From positions 124,001-188,000 of the forward strand of contig CAWKLX010000006.1 in NCBI GenBank assembly GCA_963850605.1: 64,000 bases of DNA. Reading direction: 5' to 3'. Made by a program: the position numbers and the translations under genes. The stretch's first letter is position 1. Each line of letters opens with the position of its first letter. The notes below the pieces were generated by a model. That model ran no database searches, had not been told where the DNA came from, and saw nothing but the letters and a program-made list of their open reading frames with translations. The stretch is from BOG-908 sp963850605 (GTDB taxonomy: Bacteria; Pseudomonadota; Alphaproteobacteria; Acetobacterales; Acetobacteraceae). Below, piece after piece: positions 44,270 to 52,900 of this stretch.

Positions 44270-45277
44270 TCAGCCCAGCTGGAGGTGCCTGCACACCGCG
44301 TCCAGGTCGGCGTTGTGGCCCGCCAGCAGCGTCTCCCATCCGAGCAGGCCGGGTACGCGCACCGGGTTGCGGCGCAGCAGCTCGCGCTTGACGAAGGGCG
44401 CCCCGCATTCCGTGATCAGCACATCCCAGAACGAGTGGGTGGGGTTCAGCGGCTTGCCCGTGCTCACGTCCTCGGCCAGCTGCTCGTAGTAGCGCCGCTC
44501 GCCAGGCAGCAGGCGGTCCGTTTCGGCCAGACGCCCACGCGCGCGGGCCAGCGCCAATTGCGCGGCTCTCGCATAGGGGCACAACGCGCCGGCGCGGAAT
44601 CCAGCCTTCAGCATCTCGTGCGTGAAACGTACCTCGCCGCGGGTGATGACCATGCTGCGCGGCTGCCAGATGAGCAGCGTGCGCCAGAAAGCGGCAAACG
44701 CCGGCGATCCCAGCACGCGAGCGCCGATGATGAGGAAATAGGTCTGCAAATGGTAGCGGTAGGTCCAGCTATCGGTAATGCCGAACAGGTCGCAGCCGCT
44801 CGCCTCCGCGCGGGTCTCGACGTCGGAGAGGGGGAGGAAGGGGCCGTAACAGGAATCGTTCATCAGGATCAGGCTGTGCAGCGCGCCCAAATCGCCCAGC
44901 CGCGCGATGCCGTCCTTGAACGCGCCGAAATCGTGGCCGAAATTGTGGCGGTGGACGATCTCCCGCACGTGCGGGCCTAACCGCTCCACCGCCTCGGGCC
45001 GCAGCTTCGGGGCGTTGCTGATGACGGTGACGCGGCACCCCAGGGCCGCCAACGCTGCCACCTGCGCGACCACGTAATCGGCCACCAGGCTGTATCGGTC
45101 GTGGGTGACGTAGATGGCGGCACGCGCGCTGTCCCTGTTCGGGTCGGCGCCGGCCACCGCGTTGCGTATGCGTGGCACGGCGGCCAACGCGGCAGAGGCG
45201 GCGTAAGCCCAGGCGGTGCGCGCGGTCCGGCGCGGTCCGAGGCGGCGGAACCATTGGCCGGGCGGGGCGGCGTGCAT
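44270..45277 (-). CDS. Rhamnan synthesis F (RgpF) family protein
   Basis: 335 residues from ATG 45277. The RgpF region is recognised by AAIYVTHDRYSLVADYVVAQVA, IVHRHNFGHDFGAFKDGIARLGD, LILMNDSCYGPFLPLSDV and LFGITDSWTYRYHLQTYFLIIG. These are the conserved parts of the family that adds or polymerises rhamnose-type side chains of cell-surface glycans. The C-terminus is helical and basic. It is divergent from the methyltransferase gene 30 bases away; shared regulation is likely. The acceptor glycan is unknown. Confidence 0.88.
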   Translation of the reverse strand: MHAAPPGQWFRRLGPRRTARTAWAYAASAALAAVPRIRNAVAGADPNRDSARAAIYVTHDRYSLVADYVVAQVAALAALGCRVTVISNAPKLRPEAVERLGPHVREIVHRHNFGHDFGAFKDGIARLGDLGALHSLILMNDSCYGPFLPLSDVETRAEASGCDLFGITDSWTYRYHLQTYFLIIGARVLGSPAFAAFWRTLLIWQPRSMVITRGEVRFTHEMLKAGFRAGALCPYARAAQLALARARGRLAETDRLLPGERRYYEQLAEDVSTGKPLNPTHSFWDVLITECGAPFVKRELLRRNPVRVPGLLGWETLLAGHNADLDAVCRHLQLG

Positions 45278-45306
45278 GGGCGGCGCGATACAGACTGGTC
45301 CGGCCA

Positions 45307-47088
45307 ATGTCCATCGCCAGCGCCGGGCGCTCGTGGCATACCCCGGACATGCTGTTCGCCACCGGCCCGCGCGTGGACTGGGCACCTCCGGGAACCATAC
45401 CCCTGAACGCGGCTTGCCGGACATGCGGGGCGATGGGCGCAAAACCCGTGCTGCTGGCCGCGCGCGTGCGGCTGCCGCAAAGAGGCGTGCTGCGCGTGCG
45501 GTTCCTGGATTGCCCCGCTTGCGGTTGCGCCTTTGTCGAAACGCCGCCGCGCTACGAGTACGAGGGCCGCGCCGATCCGCTCAGCGTGGCGCTCTATGCC
45601 GAGGCCGGCGCCGGCGTGTGGCCGATCGTGCGCACGCTGGCCCGCGCCGCGGCGCCGCCTGGCGCGACGTTCCTGGAGATCGGCTGCGGCTTCGGCTTCG
45701 GCCTGGATTTCGGCGCCCGTGCCCGCTTTTGGCGCGCGCGCGGCATCGATCCCTCGCCCTTGGCGGAAGCGGGGCGGGCCATGCTCGGGGTCACGATCGA
45801 GGGGCGGTATTTCGGCACGCATCCAGGCGACACCGACGGCTCCTTGCAGGCCGACATCATACTGGCCAGCGAGGTGCTGGAGCATGTGGCCGACCCTGCC
45901 GCCTTCCTGGGCCTCGTGGGCGGGGCGTTGCGGCCGGACGGGCTGCTGGTGCTGACCACACCCGACCGCGCCGCCCTGAGGCGCGAGGCGAGCCTGGCAA
46001 CGCTCATCCCCATCCTGTCAATCGGCGCGCACCTGACCTTGCAAACCGAGGCCAGCCTGGGCGGGCTGCTGGCGCGGGCCGGTTTCGGCCATGTGGAGAT
46101 CCACTCCAATGGCGACCAGCTGGTCGCCTACGCATCGCGGGCAGCGCTGGACCTGCGTGATGACCAGGCGGCGATACGGCGCGAGTACCGCGCCTATCTG
46201 GCGGGGCGTGCGCCCGACACGCAGCCCGGCAGCCCGCTCTGGTGGGGCTTTGCCGGGCGTGCCTATCAGGACGCGGTGGCCGATGACGACGACGGCGCGG
46301 CCGCGACAGTGTGGGCCGGCCTGCGCGTCGCCTGCGCCGACCAGTACGGATTTGATCTGGACCGCCCGGAGACGCTGCCCAGCCTTGCCGGAAGTAGCCT
46401 GCGCCGATTGGCCGAGCGGATGCCCAAGGCGCTGCCCGGACTGCTGTATGCCCGGGCGCTGGAGCGCCTGCATGGCGGGTCGCTCGTCTCCGAGGTAGCG
46501 CCCTTGCTCGAGGGGGCGGCGAAAGCGGCCGCGGCGCTGAATGCCGCGTTGCTGCGTGCGGGTGCCACCGACCTGGCCGCCCTGTCCGTGGAGCGGTCGG
46601 CCATGGCGGCGTTGATGGGCGTGGCAGCCGATGCGGGGTCGCCAGGCTGCCTCGAGATGCTGGCGCGCACGGCCGCGCTCGATCCCGAGGCCCGCCAGAC
46701 CCTGGCCAGGCGGTGCCTGATCGGGCTGGTCAATGCGGGGGCGTTCGCGCTGGCTGATAGAGTATGCGCGCGGTGGGATGTCGGTGTGGGCGCGCTTGAG
46801 GACGCTCCGCCCGGCGCGCGGGACGCGGCGGCGCGGGACGCCCTGTTTTGCCTGGGGATGATGGCGTTGCAGACGCCGGGCCAGGAGGAAGCAGCACTGC
46901 GCCGCTTCGGCGCGGTGCGGGCGTCGTTGCCGACCGGCGCACCGACACCGCTGGGGTGGTCGGCCCTGCGCGGTCAATGCGTCGCGTCCGACCGGCTCGG
47001 CCGCCATGCGCAGACCACGGCGATGCTGCGTGCGGCCAGGGATGCAGCCATGCCCGCGGATCTGCGCGAGCGGCTGGGCGCCGGCTGA
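45307..47088 (+). CDS. Class I SAM-dependent methyltransferase with Cys-rich N-terminus and long helical C-terminus
   Basis: 593 residues (ATG 45307; ATG 45349 is an alternative). The N-terminus has two Cys-x-x-Cys pairs (ACRTCGAMG and LDCPACGCAF), probably a zinc knuckle. The methyltransferase core follows: FLEIGCGFGFGLDFGAR for SAM binding and ILASEVLEHVADPAAFLGLVG. The remaining about 300 residues are helical and Ala/Leu-rich (SLLRRLAERMPKALPGLLYA-like repeats) with no recognised domain. Methyltransferases of the type with a Cys motif often modify nucleotide sugars or glycans, which suits the neighbouring RgpF gene, but the acceptor is unknown. Confidence 0.82.
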   Translation: MSIASAGRSWHTPDMLFATGPRVDWAPPGTIPLNAACRTCGAMGAKPVLLAARVRLPQRGVLRVRFLDCPACGCAFVETPPRYEYEGRADPLSVALYAEAGAGVWPIVRTLARAAAPPGATFLEIGCGFGFGLDFGARARFWRARGIDPSPLAEAGRAMLGVTIEGRYFGTHPGDTDGSLQADIILASEVLEHVADPAAFLGLVGGALRPDGLLVLTTPDRAALRREASLATLIPILSIGAHLTLQTEASLGGLLARAGFGHVEIHSNGDQLVAYASRAALDLRDDQAAIRREYRAYLAGRAPDTQPGSPLWWGFAGRAYQDAVADDDDGAAATVWAGLRVACADQYGFDLDRPETLPSLAGSSLRRLAERMPKALPGLLYARALERLHGGSLVSEVAPLLEGAAKAAAALNAALLRAGATDLAALSVERSAMAALMGVAADAGSPGCLEMLARTAALDPEARQTLARRCLIGLVNAGAFALADRVCARWDVGVGALEDAPPGARDAAARDALFCLGMMALQTPGQEEAALRRFGAVRASLPTGAPTPLGWSALRGQCVASDRLGRHAQTTAMLRAARDAAMPADLRERLGAG

Positions 47089-47156
47089 CACGCGCCGCAA
47101 CACATTGACACCCGTGTTGCATTGCGTGCGGCGCACCGCACTGCACATGATGGCCC

Positions 47157-47741
47157 GTGCAAGCGCCTCGCCCCATGCTCGCCCCATCCTTGGCTCCGGC
47201 ACAAGCCAGCCCGTCTGGCCTGTCCGGCCGGATCGCGCTGGGCGCTGTCGCGGCATTGCTTCTGGCGGGCGTGTGGATGCGGTTCAACGACCGGATTTCT
47301 GCGGCGGTTCCGTTTCTGGCGGCGCCTGGCGGTGCGGCGGGGGTGCAGCCATCGGGCCTGGTGGAGCTGGCGTTGCTGCCGCAGGCGGAGGGCGCGGCGG
47401 CGGTGGCCGGGATGGGCCTGCCTGCGTCCGAGGCGGCGGTGCTGACCGAGGCGTTGCGGCGCGGCCGGCTGCGGCTGGTGCGCATGCCGGTGTTCGACGC
47501 TCAGCCTGACCCGTCCGCCATGCGGGCCGTGCGGGTGAGCGCGGGTGGGTACGCCACGACGGTGATGCTGAGCGCGCGGCCTGTGCCGGTGACGTTGCCG
47601 GTCGGTCCGGCCGCCACGGTGTTGTTTTCGGCCACCGGGGCAGGCGCTGTGGCCGTCGGCGCGCTGACGCTGAACGGGCCGGTGCGCTTCCCGGACGTGG
47701 CGGCCGGGCAGACGCTGGCGGTGGGCGTGATCGCGCAATGA
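47157..47741 (+). CDS. Hypothetical membrane-anchored protein, first gene of the AAA+ operon
   Basis: 194 residues if GTG 47157 is used; ATG 47175 would shorten it by six. Not recognised. One transmembrane helix (GRIALGAVAALLLAGVWM) near residue 25-42 is followed by a Gly/Ala/Val-rich beta domain of about 150 residues (SAGGYATTVMLSARPVPVTL, GPAATVLFSATGAGAVAVGA), probably periplasmic. Its last four bases overlap the AAA+ gene start (ATGA), so the two are translated together. Confidence 0.6.
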   Translation: MQAPRPMLAPSLAPAQASPSGLSGRIALGAVAALLLAGVWMRFNDRISAAVPFLAAPGGAAGVQPSGLVELALLPQAEGAAAVAGMGLPASEAAVLTEALRRGRLRLVRMPVFDAQPDPSAMRAVRVSAGGYATTVMLSARPVPVTLPVGPAATVLFSATGAGAVAVGALTLNGPVRFPDVAAGQTLAVGVIAQ

Positions 47742-49019
47742 AAGGGTTGGTGCCGGCGGCCACGCGCTGGATGCCGGTGATGATGCTGGCGTTCCTGACG
47801 CTGGCGGTGGTGCAGATGGTGCTGCAGTTGCACCTGTCGCCAGGGCACATGCTGTCTGTCATGCTGCGCTGGCTGACGCTGGCGGGGCCAGCCTATGTGG
47901 TGGCGGCCGCGCTCTGCTGGTCGCTGGCCGCGGCCGGCGTGGCTTACGAGTGGCGTGCCGTCCGCGCCGCCCGGATGGTGCTGGCCGGCGGGCGCAAACG
48001 GCGCAGGACACGGGGGTTTGTCATGGATGTTCTGGCCCGGCTGACCAATCGCGCGGAGCTCGAGGATCTGCTGGCGCGGCAGGACCGGGTAACCGTGATC
48101 GATGCGGGCGCGCTGGCGGCCACGCTGAAAAGCCAGGTGATCGGGCAGGACCAGGTATGCGACGACATCGCCGGCCAGTTGCGCCGGCGGCTGGCGCTGC
48201 AGGTGCGCGGCAAGCCGGTTGGTATCTTTCTGCTGGCAGGACCTCCGGGCACCGGCAAGACATATCTGGCCAAGCGGCTGGCGGCGGCGCTGGATCGAAA
48301 ATTGCTGCATTTCGATATGACGCAGATGAGCAGCCCGCATGCCGCCACGCAGCTGTTCGGATCGCCGAAAGGCTATGTCGGGTCCGACACGTTCGGGAAG
48401 TTGACGGGTGGATTGAAGGAGGTGCCGGACGCGCTGGTGCTGCTCGACGAGATAGAGAAGGCGCATCCGGATGTGTTCAAAAAATTCCTGACCGCGTGGA
48501 ACGATGGGCACGTGACGGAAGCCTCGACCGGCGCACAGGTTTCGACCACGCGGGCAATCTTCATGCTGACCTCCAACATCGCGACCGAGGCGCTCGGTGA
48601 GATCGCCGACCGTTTTGCCGACGATCCGGATGGCATGCGCGCAGCGTCGGTGGAGGCGTTGAAGCTGGCGGGGTTCGCGCCGGAGGTGCTGAACCGCATC
48701 GACCGCATCTTTGTATTTCGCGCGCTGACGGGGCTGGACGTCGCCCGCGTGGCGGCGCTGGAGATCGAGGCGATGATCGGCAGCTATGGGCTGGAGATCG
48801 CGGCCGGCGGCATCGATCCGTTGCTTCTGCTGGAGATCATGCAGAAGCAGGACAGGCTGGGGCAGGGGGCCAGCGCGCGCGGACCTGGTGCGCTCCATCG
48901 AGGAGATGGTGAGCGACGGCCTGATCGAGGCAAGGCAGAAGGGTGCGCATTGTGTGCGCCTGGAAAAATCCGAGTCCGGCGTGGTCACGCGCATTGCCGA
49001 TCTGCGCGTACAGCCATGA
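47738..49019 (+). pseudogene. Membrane-anchored ClpB-type AAA+ ATPase, one frameshift near the end
   Basis: About 426 residues. Two N-terminal membrane helices (about 11-30 and 44-68) precede a basic linker (GGRKRRRTRG) and a single AAA+ module like the second ring of ClpB/ClpA: IGQDQV, Walker A GPPGTGKT at 168-175, the pore-loop motif KGYVGSD, Walker B LVLLDEIEKAHPDV, sensor 1 TSN, and LNRIDRIFVF. The ClpB N-domain and first AAA+ ring are absent. One extra base near 48875 shifts the last about 45 codons, which read DLVRSIEEMVSDGLIEARQK in the other frame. The substrate is unknown. Confidence 0.75.
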
Positions 49020-49021
49020 CG

Positions 49022-49066
49022 AAAAGTTCTTTGGTTCTTTCTTTCAAGAAAGAACATTCTTGCTTC
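49022..49066. repeat. AT-rich stem-loop repeat E, copy 4
   Basis: aaaagttctttggttctttc, tttcaag, then aaagaacattcttgcttc: hairpin ggttctttctt / aagaaagaac. It follows the AAA+ stop by two bases and contains the probable TTG start of the next gene. Confidence 0.8.
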
Positions 49067-49869
49067 TAACCCTATGGCGCCGCGCCCCCGCCTGGCGCCT
49101 CTGCCTGATCGCCGGCGCCGCCTTTACCGCGCTGGCTGTCATGTTTCCGCCGCCCGGGCGTCGCGCGGCCTCGGTGCAGCAGCCGGCAAGTTTCGCGATG
49201 CCGCCGGATCGTGTGCCGGCGCCAATGGGCACGATTGCGTCGCCGCCACCCGGGGCCGCGCGAGAGGGTGTGATCCCGTATGCCGGACGGCAATTGCCGC
49301 TGCCATCGGGGCAGTGGCAGCTCGTGGCAATCGGTCGTGTGGAGGGCGCGGAGTCCAAGCAAGTCTCGGTTCTGGCGCGGGTGCGCGGGGCGCAGTTGGG
49401 CGGGCTGCTGGTGGTGCTGGGGCCGGATGCGCTGAGCCAGGCCAGCGGGCTTCTGGAGACGCCGACATCGTGTTCGTCCGTGCAAGGTTCGCTGGCGGCG
49501 GAGGCGGTACCGGCTCTTCCGGGCCAGAACCCCTTCCTGCACGAGTGCTGGACGTGGGACCCGGTGCAGATGAAGGCCGCTGTCGTCGCGGACCCGAAAG
49601 CAGGCTTGCTGCGGCGTGGTTTTGCGAATCTCGCATTGATGGGTGTGCCGATGCCGGATCGCATGCTGCTCATGCGCTATATCCGCTCCACCGAGTTCGG
49701 CTGGTTTTTAGCCGAGCTTTATCTGCCTGTGCGGGCCGACGGGCCGCTTCCCCCGCCGCGCGCAATGGCCGCGTTCGCTAGAAAATATACGGCATTGCTG
49801 CATCGCGGCTACGATGGCGGCCTGACCATGGGCGGGCCCACACCGGCGTTACCGCGAGAACCCGGCTAG
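49060..49869 (+). CDS. Hypothetical membrane-anchored protein, third gene of the AAA+ operon
   Basis: About 269 residues. The only plausible in-frame start near the N-terminal membrane helix is TTG 49060, within the stem-loop repeat after AAAGAAC; a frameshift from another start cannot be excluded. One transmembrane helix (LCLIAGAAFTALAVMF) is followed by a Pro-rich linker and a beta-rich domain: WQLVAIGRVEGAESKQVSVL, CSSVQGSLAAE, FLHECWTWDPVQMKAAVV, RRGFANLALMGVPMP. Three Cys may pair in the periplasm. No family recognised. Its place after the AAA+ gene suggests a joint function. Confidence 0.55.
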   Translation: MLLTLWRRAPAWRLCLIAGAAFTALAVMFPPPGRRAASVQQPASFAMPPDRVPAPMGTIASPPPGAAREGVIPYAGRQLPLPSGQWQLVAIGRVEGAESKQVSVLARVRGAQLGGLLVVLGPDALSQASGLLETPTSCSSVQGSLAAEAVPALPGQNPFLHECWTWDPVQMKAAVVADPKAGLLRRGFANLALMGVPMPDRMLLMRYIRSTEFGWFLAELYLPVRADGPLPPPRAMAAFARKYTALLHRGYDGGLTMGGPTPALPREPG

Positions 49870-49929
49870 AGCCGGTTCACGCTGACCGCGCCACCGCGGA
49901 TCCGCCCTCGTCTAGCGCTTTCCGCGTAC

Positions 49930-52900
49930 TCAGGCGCGCATTGCCCGTTGTGTATCAGCCACTGGTTCGGCCAGATATTTCACGTATTCTTTCGGCACGA
50001 TTTGCCAAAAGCGTTCCCGCTCCTGCTCCCAATCGTGCAGCAGCATGGCCGCGTAGCGGCTGCTGGTCTCGCGCGCGTGTTCTTCGATCAGGGTGCGAAG
50101 GAGGTTTTCCCAATGCGCGGAGCCTAGGCGCTGCCAGGTGAGCGTTTCCGGGTTGATGCGGGACTCGAAATCGCCGGCCGGATCGTAGATGAAGGCCATG
50201 CCGCCGGTGAAGCCCGCACCGAAATTGTCGCCGACCTCGCCCAGGATGACGATTGTGCCGCCCGTCATGTACTCGCAGGCGTTGCTACCGCAGCCCTCGA
50301 CAATGCCGAGCGCGCCCGAGTTTCGGACCGCGAAACGCTCGCCCGCCTGGCCAGCCGCGAACAGTTTTCCGGAGGTGGCCCCGTAGAGCACGGTATTGCC
50401 GAGGATAGTGTTGTTCTGGCTGAGCAGTTCAGAAGAGGGCGAGGTGCGGATGACGATGGTCGCACCTGACAGGCCCTTGCCGACGTAGTCGTTCGCGTCG
50501 CCCATCAGCTCGAGGCGCAGGCCCTGCACGGCGAAAGCGCCGAGCGATTGGCCGGCGCTGCCGCGCAGGCGGGCGGTGATGTGGCCGGGTGCCAGGCCCG
50601 TCATGCCGAATTGCCGCACGATGCGCGAGGATAGCCGGGTGCCGATGGCGCGGTGCGTGTTGCGTATGCCGTATTGCAGCTGCATCTTTTCGCCGCGCTC
50701 GAACAGCGGGCGTGCGTCGGCGATCATCTGTGCGTCCAGCGTGTCCGGCACTTCGTTGCGGCCTTGGCGTGTGCAGAATTTCGCGTGCGGGCCAGCATCG
50801 GCTTGCGCCAGGATGGGGTTGAGGTCGAGGTCGTCGAGCAGGTCGGAGCCGCGGCTGACCTGTGCCAGCAGGTCGCTGCGGCCGATGATGTCTTCGAGTT
50901 TGCGAAAGCCCAGTTCGGCCAGGATGCCTCGCACATCTTCGGCGATGAAGCTGAACAGGTTTATCACCTTCTCCGGCGTGCCCTCAAACTTTTGCCGCAG
51001 CGCTTCGTCCTGCGTGCAGACGCCGACCGGGCAGGTATTGCTGTGGCATTGGCGGACCATGATGCAGCCCATGGCGACCAGCGACGCGGTGCCGATGCCG
51101 AATTCCTCCGCCCCCAGCATGGCCGCGATCACCACATCACGGCCCGTCTTGATGCCGCCATCGGCGCGCAAGGTGACGCGGTGGCGCAAGCGGTTCAGCA
51201 TCAGCACCTGGTGGGCTTCCGAGACGCCCATTTCCCAGGGCAGGCCCGCATATTTCACGGATGTTTGCGGTGAGGCGCCGGTGCCGCCCACATGGCCGCT
51301 GATGAGGATGCTGTCGGCCTGCGCTTTGGCGACGCCGGCGGCGATTGTGCCGATGCCGGATCGCGCGACGAGTTTGACGCAGACGGTGGCGTCCGGGTTG
51401 ATTTGCTTCAGGTCGTAGATGAGCTGCGCGAGGTCCTCGATCGAATAGATGTCGTGGTGCGGCGGCGGGCTGATGAGTGTCACGCCCGGCGTGGAATGGC
51501 GAAGTTTCGCGATCAGCTCGGTCACCTTGAAGCCTGGAAGCTGGCCGCCTTCGCCCGGCTTGGCGCCTTGCGCCATCTTGATTTCGATTTCGCGGCAGGA
51601 GTTCAGATATTCGGCGGTGACGCCGAAGCGACCCGATGCAATTTGCTTGATGGCGGAGGACGCGTTGTCCCCATTGGCGCGTGGTGTGGCTCGTGCGGGA
51701 TCTTCGCCGCCCTCGCCGGAATCGGACCTGGCGCCGATGCGGTTCATGGCGATGGACAGGGTCTCGTGGGCTTCGGGGCTGAGCGCGCCAAGCGAGATGC
51801 CCGGGGCGAGCAGGCGCTTGCGGATTTCGGTGATGCTTTCGACCTGATCCACGCTGATGGGTGTTACGCGTTCGCGCCGGAAATCCAGCAGGTCACGCAA
51901 AGCGACCAGCGGCATCGCGCGCACGCCCTTGGCATAGCGCTGGTAGAGCTGGTAGCTGTCGGTGGCGACGGCCGCCTGCAGCATGTGTATCAGGCCGCCG
52001 TCAAAGGCGTGCGTTTCGCCGCGCCGCCGCAGCTTGTATTGGCCGCCGACAGGGAGTGTCACGAATTCCGCGTTCCAGGCGGCGCGATGCAGGGCCAGCA
52101 GACGGCGCGCGATGCCGGACAGGCCGATGCCGGAAATGCGGGACTGCATGCCGGGGAAGAATTCACCAACCAGCGCGCGCGACAGGCCGATGGCCTCGAA
52201 GTTGTAGCCCCCACGATAGGAGGAGATGACGGATATGCCCATTTTGGATATCGTCTTGAGCAGCCCCTTGTCGACCGCCTTCTTGTAGCGCCCGACGGCT
52301 TCTTTCAGCGACAGCGCGCCGAACAGGCCACGGCGATGGCGATCGGCAATGCTTTCCTGGGCAAGGTAGGCGTTGACGGTGGTGGCACCCACGCCAATGA
52401 GCACGGCAAAATTATGCACGTCCATGCACTCGGCCGAGCGCACGTTGAGGCTCGTGAAGGTACGCAGGCTGCAACTGACCAGATGCGTGTGCACGGCACC
52501 CGTTGCCAGGATCATCGGCACCGGAACGCGCGTGGCGCTCTGATGTTCGTCGGTCAGCACGACATGGGTGCAGCCCTCGCGTACGCCGTCTTCGGCGCGC
52601 TGGCGTATGGCCTGGATGGCGCGGCGCAGGCCGGGTTCGCCGTCCTCGGCTGGAAACGTGCAGTCCACGACGATGGCGGAACTGCCCATGGTGCGCAGCA
52701 TCGCCTCGAATTCGGCGTTGCTGAGCACGGGGGATTCGAGCTGCAGCAGGTCGCACTGGCTCGAATCCTGGTCGAGCACGTTGCCGAGATTGCCCAGGCG
52801 CGTCTTCAGGCTCATCACCCGGGTTTCGCGCAGGGAGTCGATCGGCGGGTTGGTGACTTGCGCGAAGTTTTGGCGGAAGTAATGGTGCAAGCCGCGATAT

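Noticed and set aside
49074..49781. Alternative 235-residue frame starting at ATG 49074
   Set aside because: It lacks the membrane helix and hydrophobic pattern present in the frame that starts at TTG 49060; its composition is Arg/Gly/Ala as in a shifted frame.
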